A stretch of 64,000 nucleotides of DNA from Lucinisca nassula. Its lineage: Eukaryota > Mollusca > Bivalvia > Lucinida > Lucinidae. The DNA lies in NCBI GenBank assembly GCA_963580285.1, contig OY757011.1, forward strand, positions 163,833,406-163,897,405. The letters run 5' to 3'. The notes below the pieces were generated by a model that was not told where the DNA came from, did not search any database, and worked only from the letters and a program-made list of their open reading frames with translations. Of this stretch, positions 55,576 to 64,000 are shown one piece after another (the stretch's first letter is position 1; each line of letters opens with the position of its first letter). Both the position numbers and the translations under genes were made by a program.

Positions 55576-56728
55576 TACGAGGGCTGATTGATATGTTGTG
55601 AGCCTCGTATTGAAGGAGGTTCGCAGTGATGTTCTTTTTAAGTCCTATTATTTTCTGACTATATTGGGCCGTGTACCCAAGGACTGGTCTCATTTGCACA
55701 GTTTATATCTCTAAAGTAAACAAGATAAGCAGCTTTTGCAAAATGGACAAAATCGGTGAAAGAGCAGTGATCCAATATTGGCATAAAAAAGGTTTAACAT
55801 CTAAGGATATCCATAATGATATGGTAAAGTGAAATGGTGTGTGGGGTGATTTAAGCGCGGAAGATAACCCCCGTCCTGGAATGTTGCAACCCCAGAAATG
55901 GTCAATAAAGTCCACTGACAGAAGAGCCACAGAGAGATATATAGCCAGTAGAGTTGGCATTTCCCAGGAAAGAGTACATTCCATTCTGACAGAGGATCTT
56001 GCAATTAGAAAGCTTTCGGTCCGATGGATGACTTCTGACAGTTGATCAGAAGCACACCAGGCGCACATTATCGTGTGCTAATCTTAACCTTGTCAACTTT
56101 CTTCAGAGATTGGTCATTATGGATGAAACATGGTTCCATCATTTTACCCCAGAGGCCAAACAACAATCTAAACAATGGAATCACCCTGGTTCACCCCCGC
56201 CAAAGAAGGCAAAGACTGTTCCATCAGCAGGGAAGGTTATGGCCTCGGTTTTCTGGGATGCAGATAGATTATCTCCAAAAGGGACAAACAATCAATTGTA
56301 CATACCATGTTTCACTTCTGACGCAGTTACTGGAAGCGCCGTGGAAAGCTCACTAAATGTGTGTTGTTCCATCCGGACAATGCTCTTGTTCACAAGTCTG
56401 TCATTGCTATGGCTGCCATTCATGACTGCGGCTTTAAATTGATTGAGCATCTGCCTTAGTCACCTGATCTCGCTCCATCAGACTTCCATTTATTTCCCAA
56501 ACTGAAAACGGCTATTCCAGGCACCCACTTTACTTTCAGCCTGTTGATGGCGTTATATATGCAGTGGATGACTTTCTGAACAGCCAAGAAAAGGAGTTCT
56601 ATAAAAGTGGCATTGAGGCCCTTAAACACCGCAGATAGTGAATGGAATTAGGTTGAAAAATAATACAATATGTCCGACAAAATTCAAATCCTTCAATATG
56701 CGGCTTGCAACATATCAATCGGCCCTCG
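55576..56728 (+). mobile_element. mariner-type transposon (copy 2)
   Basis: Ends CGAGGGCTGATTGATATGTT and its inverted match, flanked by TA at 55574-55575 and 56729-56730. Same family as copy 1. Confidence 0.88.
55743..56640 (+). pseudogene. mariner transposase, broken (copy 2)
   Basis: ATG at 55743 (MDKIGERAVIQYWHKKGLTS). Helix-turn-helix-like region ATERYIASRVGISQERVHSI, VIMDETWFHHFTPEAKQQS with the first catalytic Asp, GKVMASVFWDAD, and near 56470 a segment that keeps the Asp of APSD. Stops, frameshifts and a small deletion break it; H/Q of the HQDNA part is altered. Confidence 0.85.
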
Positions 56729-56959
56729 TATACTTATATGGACAGTTGATAAATATCACAAAATACTTACCTTATCTGTTGCTACGTATATAGCATGAAT
56801 TTTGAAAAATCTCTTTCCCTTATAGTGGGGATTATGTGTGGACTAGCATGGTCTTTCGTAAATAAAGTAAAATTTAGCTACATTGACCAAAAACAATTAA
56901 GATTGATTCTCGGTATAAAACATGTTTAATATGTTTCAGTTTTTTATTCTTAGTTTCAA

Positions 56960-57035
56960 AACCCAGAGATCTCTGAAAAGAGACCACTTTTGGGACGGTT
57001 CAAATGTGGTCTTAATATTGGCATTTCTCTGTATC
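56960..57035. repeat. R3 palindromic element, partial
   Basis: GAGACCACTTTTGGGACGGT and GTGGTCTTAATATTGGCATT. Confidence 0.6.
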
Positions 57036-57173
57036 TTCAAGACTTCAAAGGTAGAGTCAAAGGTTAAGAAGTTTGTAAAAATGTAAGGAAAGCCAAAAAT
57101 TACTTCCACAATATCAAATAGAACCTTTGTGTGCATTTTCAGGATCTTGCAAATATCTCTCGGAATGCTCCAA

Positions 57174-57547
57174 AGTAGAAGTAAAACAAAGATCAGGAAT
57201 CGATACAATTAACTTACTCCACTCATCAAAGACACCAAAGGGAAAGAAACACAAACATTAAGCGACCAGACCATAATGGAAACCTAAACAAAGGAAGGCC
57301 ATAAGGACAGTTACTTTCCCACAAAATGGCCATATGGCCATCCAAAATAAAAAGACACAAGTGATACACACAGTAAGTAACAAACAACACCATAAATAAA
57401 CCGCCACAGAAGAACCGCCTTGGAACGGTCAGTGGAATGATTTCCACTGGGGGGCTTAAATCGATTTTACGTGGCCACAATCCTCGCCCTTACTTCCGTC
57501 GCGATTTAGACAAATAATTTGTTCAGTCCGCATGAAGGCCTCCTAAC
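57174..57547. repeat. R7 repeat, full copy
   Basis: Nearly identical to the copy inside pol (6853-7225), which defines the element ends. CCAA lies on both sides. Confidence 0.85.
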
Positions 57548-57629
57548 CAAAACTACATTGTCAGTAGAAACACATCTGTGCATGGTCTCAACAGATATGA
57601 ACAAAACTCTATGTTTCCTAGTAAACCGC

Positions 57630-57807
57630 GTTTTTTTTTTTTTCTTTTTAAGGAGGGCTATGCAGGAGTGTAACATGGACTTAAAAGTACGGCAAGGCTA
57701 TCCCCGACCCCATACACACGTACGCACGCACACACTCACACATTAGGGTAACACACTTTTGTGACATACTGCATTGTGTTATTTTTCGTGTGTGTGTGTG
57801 TGTGTAA

Positions 57808-57870
<63 letters not shown>
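57630..57870. repeat. T run, (CA), (GT) and (GA) microsatellites
   Basis: T run at 57632-57650, CGCACACAC near 57725, GTGTGT at 57789-57806 and a GA tract at 57811-57868. Confidence 0.9.
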
Positions 57871-58618
57871 GTATTTGGCAAAAGAGGAACATTTCTGGGA
57901 AATTATTTTGAAATCTGGCAACTCAAATTTGGCAAAAGGGGCCAAAAGAAACTTTTCTGTGAAATCATTTTGAAATCTGGCCATTGGTTTGTGAAGTTTA
58001 AGTTATGGTGGCCCCTTTGTTCAGCAGAGTATAACACGGCACTTTAGCAATTTTGGTAAATGGGTATAAGAGGAATATTTCTTCCAAATTATTATAAAAC
58101 TGGATCACTGGCTTAGGAGAAGTCGTCATTTAAAGGCTTTTTTGTATTTTAGTTCTGGTGGCCATTTCATTCCGCGAAAACCATTTTGACTATTTTGGTG
58201 AAGGGCCATAAGGGAAACCTTTCTGTGAAATTATTTTCAAATCGAGCCATTTGCATAGAAGGGTATATTTTTTAAATGTTTTTTATTGTTTTTTTTTTCT
58301 CTCTCACTCTCTCTCTCTCTCTCTCATTTTAGCCTTGGGAGCCATTTTGTTCATTATAGCAATTTTCGTAAAGTGGCCCTAGAGGTACTTTTTTTAAATG
58401 GATCGTTGACCTAGGAGGAAATGGAATTTAATGTTTGTTTTTTATTTTATTCTTTTTTATTATTATTATTATTTCTATTTTTAGCAATGGTAGTCATTTT
58501 GTTCATCTGAGTGGAACCAAACGAGATGATGTTTGAGTAAACTATTGTTGACGGCATACGACTGACTTAGTGTGATAACAATAGCTCACCGTGAGCATTT
58601 CGTGCTCAGGTGAACTAT
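57871..58618 (+). mobile_element. block D: short tandem-repeat element with hairpin end
   Basis: Four or five diverged units with GGAACATTTCTGGGAAATTA, ATTTTGAAATCTGGC and GCCATTTTGTTC. It ends with TGAGCA-TTTCG-TGCTCA (58592-58608), GGTGAA, CTAT. A CT run sits at 58299-58324. The left end was not defined. Confidence 0.6.
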
Positions 58619-59269
58619 ATAAAATGGTATTCGCAAATAGGTCTTTTGTGCAGTTCTTGACATGTTCCTGATTGCTAATGATACCTTGTTTTGTTTGTTT
58701 GTTTGTATTGCGGTTTAACGGCCCAGTCAACAATATTTTACGTCATTTTAGCCGATCAGTATACCTATCCTAGACTTGCCCAAGTCCCTATATTTACATT
58801 TTTTATTTTTAAATGAAAGTCCCTTTAAACAAAAAATATGTAAAAGTCTCTTTAGTCTTCATCTATGAATGTAGGAATTTCACAATTTTCATAAAAGACT
58901 GTATTCATTTACAATGTATTTATTTTTTATTTTTTGTAAACAATTATTTCTACAATGGACACCTAATTAACAGACTTGGGCAAGTCTATACCTATCCGTA
59001 TGACGTAGTGTTCAGTAAACAGTCATCGATCTGTACCTCGGATTTGCCGATTAATCGCCCATTCATTCGATTTAGACAAATGGATAAATAATCGGACGAT
59101 CACATTTTTATGATCAATCCAAATTAATGTATAATCTATAAATAGAAGAAGAAGAAGAAGAAGAAGAAATTTTATTCAAAATTCCAAAAGGCTATAAAGC
59201 CCTTGACGATATAAATATATACATATAATGTGATGGCGATAACAGCATGTGTGTCTGGCCATAGTAACC
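58619..59269. other. intergenic sequence; (GAA) tract and inverted scraps
   Basis: A (GAA)n tract at 59146-59168 before AAATTTTATTCAAAATTCCA. CTTGCCCAAGTC (58774) and GACTTGGGCAAG (58974) are inverted copies 200 bp apart, so 58740-59000 may be a foldback element. Confidence 0.45.
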
Positions 59270-59490
59270 CTCTTTACCCAATTGTATGCGGGAACCCCCT
59301 AAAGGGTCACCTTGGCAAACAGTGCAGACCCAGACCAGAACGCGGCGTCTGACCTAGGCCTGCACTGTTTGCAAACAGAATTCTCCACCAAAACAGAATA
59401 AAAGCGAAAAATGAGCCTGACACCCTTCATACGACAAATGGGGCCGTCCAACATATAGCAATGGAAGAGCCCACTAGCATATAATGGCCC
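59270..59490. repeat. R5-related hairpin element
   Basis: GGCAAACAGTGCAGACCCAG, AACGCGGCGTCTGACC and GGCCTGCACTGTTTGC, with TATAGCAATGGAAGAGCCCA at the right as at 33055-33080. Confidence 0.75.
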
Positions 59491-60067
59491 GGGTTACACA
59501 CTATTGTAACAACCATTCAATACATGAGTAATTGTAAAAGCTGCGGAGAAGGTGTGTCTATAATATGACGTCGTGTCTGAAAATGTAATAACGTCATGCA
59601 TCTAAAACAGTAATCCACTAATAGGTTAATTAAGCAAATCGGTTAAATACGTCCCGTTGCGTTACACGTACGACGTCCTTAATGACGTCGTTTTCACTAT
59701 TATTAGAAATATTGACGTTTTATGTAATACATAGAGGATCTTACACGAGTAGTCATTTCATATGATATTAATGAAACGAACCTTCGGCGAGTTTCATAAT
59801 TTTCACATGAAATGACCACGAGTGCAAGATTCTGTTTATCATATGACCACTTTAAATATATAAAATTAGATAAAAAACCGTGCGCTAACGTTCTGCATAC
59901 TTGTTTTTTTTTTTCAGCAGACGACATTTACAAATATTTTTCTCGTTTTTCCCAGGAAAATGGATTTGACATTTCATGCAAATTGTCTCATGTCTCCGAT
60001 GGAGACAATTTGCATCAAATTGTCTCCAATTTACATCGGATATTGAATCCTGTTTTCTGATAACATG
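59491..60067. other. intergenic sequence with foldback parts
   Basis: TTTCATATGAT...CATGAAATGACCACGAGTGCA and upstream ACACGAGTAGTCATTTCATA are inverted (59742-59850). 59970-60010 has a short palindrome GCAAATTGTCTC / GAGACAATTTGC. No gene. Confidence 0.5.
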
Positions 60068-60281
60068 TTAACCCGTATCTTGCTGTTCACGACAACCCAT
60101 ATCTTTGGAAACAGTGTAGATCCAGATCAGATGGCTTCTGAAGAAGCCATCTGATCAGGATCTACAGTGTTTGGCATTCAGTTTATGAATTTGTAGCGAT
60201 AAATTACATCAAGTAATTTGATTGGTTCAGAGTCAGAAATGGGTGTGGCTTAAATGAATATTCAGCAAGAGAAGGGTTAAT
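60068..60281. repeat. R6 hairpin element
   Basis: TTAACCCGTATCTTGCTG and CAGCAAGAGAAGGGTTAA ends, hairpin at 60109-60176. Confidence 0.88.
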
Positions 60282-60316
60282 TAGAGCAGAATGTGGTAAA
60301 GGTTAAGAACATGTTT

Positions 60317-60560
60317 TGTTTGAATTGAGGTTTTACGTCCCCGTCAACACTATTTAGGTCATTTTGGAGACGCTGCTTCCAGATTTATGGGACTTTTACC
60401 CGACGTTGAGATTAAATGATCTCAAGCCCTGCCGCCAATATCTATGTGCAGGGACTGTCCAACTCGCACGCTTTGCCTGGACAGACTTCTAAAGACCCTC
60501 AAAGGTGTTTAGCAGTACTCACTCTGCGTGGAAACAGCATGCAGCCCACACAATTTGGAC
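60317..60560 (+). repeat. R2 SINE-like repeat
   Basis: GAGGTTTTACGTCCCCGTCAA to GCGTGGAAACAGCATGCAGC with small deletions. Confidence 0.75.
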
Positions 60561-60782
60561 GTGGATCCGAAAGACATGTTACAGTGCTATAAATATTTAT
60601 AGCAGTTGATGGTTGATCAATGATTAATCAATCATTAATCACGTACATACATCGAAGATCGGTCACAAAATATAGGCCGCGCATTAAACCTTTAGATGCC
60701 ATGAAAAATTGCATCTGAAAATGTCATTTGTTTATGTCTTCCGTTGCATCTTCTTGTAAGCTTTCTTTTGAGATACTTGCCT

Positions 60783-60855
60783 ACAGACAAACAGTGTGGA
60801 CCCTGATCAAACTGCTCCTCGGGGAGTAGTCTGATCATGGTTCACACTGGTTGCA
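60783..60855. repeat. R11 hairpin, variant of the R5/R6 cassette
   Basis: CAAACAGTGTGGACCCTGAT, AACTGCTCC-TC-GGGGAGTA and TCTGATCATGGTTCACACTG, the same plan as R5/R6 with other stem bases. Confidence 0.7.
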
Positions 60856-61227
60856 GCAATGACTGTCAAAGTAACCAGCAGATGGCAAACCAGACGATAA
60901 TTTTTGTGATGGGCAATATTTTCCTGCGAGTTCTTTTCATACCCGCAAACCGTGACTTTTTTCTTAGACATAAAATTTCATTTAGGCCAGTTGGCCCTTG
61001 ACTGAGCAAGAATCAAACTTACTTGCACACCATTACCTGCTCGATCGGGCATCAGTAACCTTTGGTGATTACAGACAGAAACTTTACACATTAATCCTAA
61101 AACGGTGGAATTAAGGATTTCATGCGAAGAGTGGTGCGTATGTAATGCATTTAATATCTGTGTATTTCCATAAGTACCCTTAAAATAAAAAAAGTACCGA
61201 CCGCTGAAACAATGTCAAATTAATGTT
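60856..61227. other. intergenic sequence, nothing recognised
   Basis: No repeat or frame that I can support. Confidence 0.45.
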
Positions 61228-61440
61228 TTTGTTAAGTTTGATTTGAGGTTTAACGTCCCCGTCAACACTGTAAAGGTCATTTTGGAGACGTTGCTTCCAA
61301 TTTTGTGGGACTTTTACCCGACATTGAGATGACATGACATCTCAAGCCCTGTCGCCCAATGAAACCAATAGGGTTTATTAGCATTGACGGTCCGCCTCGC
61401 ACCGCGGTTCCTGGACAGGCTTAGATCCTCTAAGCGGTTA
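61228..61440 (+). repeat. R2 SINE-like repeat, truncated
   Basis: TTTGAGGTTTAACGTCCCCG to CAGGCTTAGATCCTCTAAGC. Confidence 0.8.
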
Positions 61441-61542
61441 TCAAATTAATGTAAAAGCATCCATAATATGACAAACATCAACTGTTCTAGCAAGTACAAT
61501 ATCTAATACTCAGGTATTTTTGCTGAAAAATTAATCCATTCT

Positions 61543-61809
61543 CATTACGCAAACACGCCTATACAAATAGATTGCCACCTTTATCGCCGAAAAATGAAAA
61601 TTTTATGATGAAAAATTGTGATATTTTTCTTATTTCTGCTCAGAATATACATTGTGGGCACTCGTTAGAACCGCCTCATCGAGGCGGTTCTAACGAGTAC
61701 CCACAATCTATATTTTAGAGCAGAAATAAGAAAAATAAGGTATACCCCCGGAAACCCCCAGTTTTACTATATAAGGGGGTCAAAATTATATAGGCGTGTT
61801 TTCGTAATG
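61543..61809 (+). repeat. R1 foldback element
   Basis: CATTACGCAAACACGCC to GGCGTGTTTTCGTAATG, hairpin near 61655-61702. Confidence 0.88.
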
Positions 61810-61814
61810 GTAAA

Positions 61815-62129
61815 GCATCACGAAAACAGGCCTATAGATATAATTTTGACCCCCTTGAACCCCACTGTTATATAGTAAAACTGGGATTTACAGGGGTAAA
61901 ACTTAATTTTCTTATTTCTGCTCTAAAATATAGATTGTGGGTACTCGTTAGAACCGCCTCAATGAGGCGGTTCTAACGAGTACCCACAATTTGAGGCGGT
62001 TCTAACGAGTACCCACAATCTATGTTTTAGAGCAGAAATAAGAAAATTATCACAATTTTTCATCTTAAAATTTTCATTTTTCCGGCGATAAAGGTTACAA
62101 TGTATTTGTATAGGCATGTCTTCGTAATG
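61815..62129 (-). repeat. R1 foldback element, head to head with its neighbour
   Basis: Inverse orientation, with one hairpin arm duplicated (61990-62012). Five bases separate it from the copy at 61543-61809. Confidence 0.88.
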
Positions 62130-62149
62130 GGCAGAGAAGTAGGCTTTTT

Positions 62150-62680
62150 AGTATGCCCTGTAAATTCTGGTAAACTGCACTACTAAGTGCACTTCGGGAA
62201 TCCAGAAAGGGAACAAAGGAAACATGAAAAAGTTGCAGGGACCTAAGTCTGGCGAATAATGTGGATGAGAGAGCTGTTTCAAGAAGACGCTTCAGGTTTG
62301 CGGTCATGGATAACACACACACCTCTTATCCCGGTGCGGGTGTAGGTTTTTCATAGTGTGACTTTACTTTTGGTACGGAAATTTGAACAATGGGTCCATC
62401 ACAATTGAAAAATAGCGCATACAAATTTTTTGCCGCGCTTTTAATTCTTTTGTTGCTTGGTCTTTTGTTACTGACGCATCTCTACGGCTCAAAATAATAG
62501 ACCCAGGCTTCAGCACATGTAAACAGTTCCGAAATTCAACGATTGTCAAACTTTTTTTGTATTTTTTTTTCTAAAGATTTTTCGCCATTTTTACACGGGT
62601 GGGCTTTTGTCAAGAGATGCGGGATCCATCGCGCACAAATCTTATTAAGTTTCAACTTAAAAGTCAAAATCTTATGATTG
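62150..62680 (-). pseudogene. mariner-type transposase fragment
   Basis: The minus strand reads KICARWIPHLLTKAHPCK near 62650-62600, then EFRNCLHVLKPGS and a run to 62364, and HPHYSPDLGPCNFFMFP near 62285-62225. The first and last are standard Tc1/mariner motifs. Many frame breaks. A different family from the two copies with TA-flanked ends. Confidence 0.6.
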
Positions 62681-63212
62681 ATTAATCCTTGTGGGCCATT
62701 CTGTGTCGTGTCCTAGAGAAAGGGAGAAAAGAGATAGAAGAGATAATAGAGGAGGTGAAAGTGAGGGACAGAGGAGAAAGAGGAAAATGAATGGAAGTGT
62801 AGAAACAGAAGAAATAACAACATTCCCCCTCTACCGTTACCTGCTGCTCCAACTGTAAGCCAAAATATCAGATGGACGCCCAAGTGACGCAAGATGCACG
62901 TCACCTTTGCCTCGCCAAACCACCCCCAAATATCTTATGAACTATCTCACTACCAGCTTTTTATCGTGAATCTTGCATCTTCTTTGAGCTTACAACATTA
63001 GCTTTTGTGGCAGCTTTTCTTGGCTGGCCGGGACGGGGCTCCCTTTTCATGCAGGGTCAGTTTTACCATATTTAAATTTGTTATGCCATCTGCAAATTGA
63101 CCTTTTAGAGACAATAGATGTCCCATATATCTGACATAGTTCACTATATACCTGTGAAACTGAAACATTCAGACCAACGCGATCTTTAATGTAGACCCTA
63201 ATTTCAAAGCCC
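62681..63212. other. intergenic sequence; GA-rich stretch
   Basis: 62714-62815 is purine-rich (GAGAAAGGGAGAAAAGAGAT). Nothing else recognised. Confidence 0.5.
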
Positions 63213-63223
63213 GTTTGTGTGTG

Positions 63224-63255
<32 letters not shown>

Positions 63256-63258
63256 TGC

Positions 63259-63290
<32 letters not shown>

Positions 63291-63295
63291 TGTCG
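63213..63295. repeat. (GT)/(GCGT) microsatellite
   Basis: GT, then GCGT, then GT runs. Confidence 0.95.
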
Positions 63296-64000
63296 TTGTT
63301 GTTTTTTTTCTTTGTTTTTTTTTCATTTTGCATGCAGTAAAGTATGAGTTTGTATGACTGAACCAGCTTGAACTTTCAAATGAAAGACAGAATGGGTGAG
63401 ACCCAAATTTCGTTCTATTATAGAATGATGATGATGATGATGATGATGATTTCTTGTTTAACGACGCGTTTCTGTTATAGAAATACCGCAGGTTTCCGTG
63501 AGTCATTATTGACAAAATTAAATGAACGTCCCTCGTATTTTGAAAAGGGAAAAGACAGGCATGGAGACCAGCAAGGGACGTTCAATAAAACTATAGTTGT
63601 TGGCCTGTCCACAGACTGTAGCAGTTGTGCAAGTTGATGTGAATAAGGTAAAATTTCTTAGACTACACATTTACAGTGTTGCTAGGAAGAACAAAAAGTG
63701 CCCTCGTCACGCATTCAATTAACCCGTATATGACAATGGAATCGTCTATCTGATAAGTTTTAGTTGGTTCATTTCCAAAAAGAGGGGTGTCATATTTGTT
63801 TTGTTTGGGTTTAGTTGTATGAAAATGTACGTACTTTAAGCAACTGAGGCGCCACTGTTTGCCAATGTCCCCAAAATGGGCCGCTAGGCATCCACTTAAT
63901 TAAAAACATCTGAACGAAAACTGCTAACTGCTAACGCCGTCTCTGACACGGACGTGTACGGAGACATCTAGCATTCTTCGAATGGCGGGGCAGAAAAATC
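63296..64000. other. intergenic sequence, no supported gene
   Basis: A (GAT)n tract near 63426-63450 inside an 89-codon plus-strand frame (63368-63637) that resembles nothing known. 63720-63900 has scraps of the R5 type right side (GCCACTGTTTGCCAATG). Confidence 0.45.

Noticed and set aside
57226..57480. Similar minus-strand frames in R7 copies (RRFFCGG... and GRFFCRG...) suggesting a conserved small protein
   Set aside because: The frames differ in register and length between copies and lack shared starts or stops; nucleotide repeat similarity explains them.
63368..63637. 89-codon frame near the right end
   Set aside because: It includes a (GAT) microsatellite giving a Met run, and matches nothing.

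Overview
This is eukaryotic DNA, most likely from a bivalve mollusc. It is AT-rich, most of it is repeats, and the one cellular gene is split into short exons by kilobase introns. The bivalve call is inference: it rests on the many tandem-repeat-bearing short elements, foldback MITE-like elements and SINE-like copies, a genome style familiar from clams and mussels. No prokaryotic signal is present. Repeat family names (R1-R7, R10, R11, blocks A-D) are working labels made up here.

Layout. 1-697 is the 3' end of an LTR retrotransposon on +, whose LTR has three heat-shock-element clusters upstream of a TATA box. 2681-11705 is a nearly intact 9.0 kb Ty3/gypsy-type retrotransposon on the minus strand. 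It has 452 bp LTRs, a 4 bp AGGG target duplication, and gag, protease, RT, RNase H and chromodomain integrase. It carries one in-frame stop in RT and a 373 bp repeat inserted between RNase H and integrase. A slippery heptamer plus a predicted pseudoknot at the gag-pol overlap points to -1 frameshifting. 11.7-14.0 kb holds SINE and LINE fragments.

The cellular gene is an acid/gastric-type lipase (AB-hydrolase lipase family) on +, from 14030 to 45690. Six exons are recognised: signal peptide exon 14030-14164, nucleophile exon 28463-28706, then 33143-33298, 33945-34016, 40266-40334 and terminal exon 45457-45690. The Ser-Asp-His triad is present. About 95 residues between the first two recognised exons (usually including the oxyanion-hole region) were not found; a 200 bp run of N lies in that interval.

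The introns and the 18 kb downstream hold mariner-type transposon copies, tRNA-derived SINEs, R1-R6 hairpin elements, microsatellites, and four blocks (A-D) of tandem repeats whose ends look Helitron-like. No convincing cellular gene was seen after 45.8 kb.

The points most worth a second look are the frameshift pseudoknot, the heat-shock LTR, the covarying hairpin cassettes shared between MITE families, and the shared 3' terminal hairpin/CTAA ends on repeat blocks with different internal arrays.
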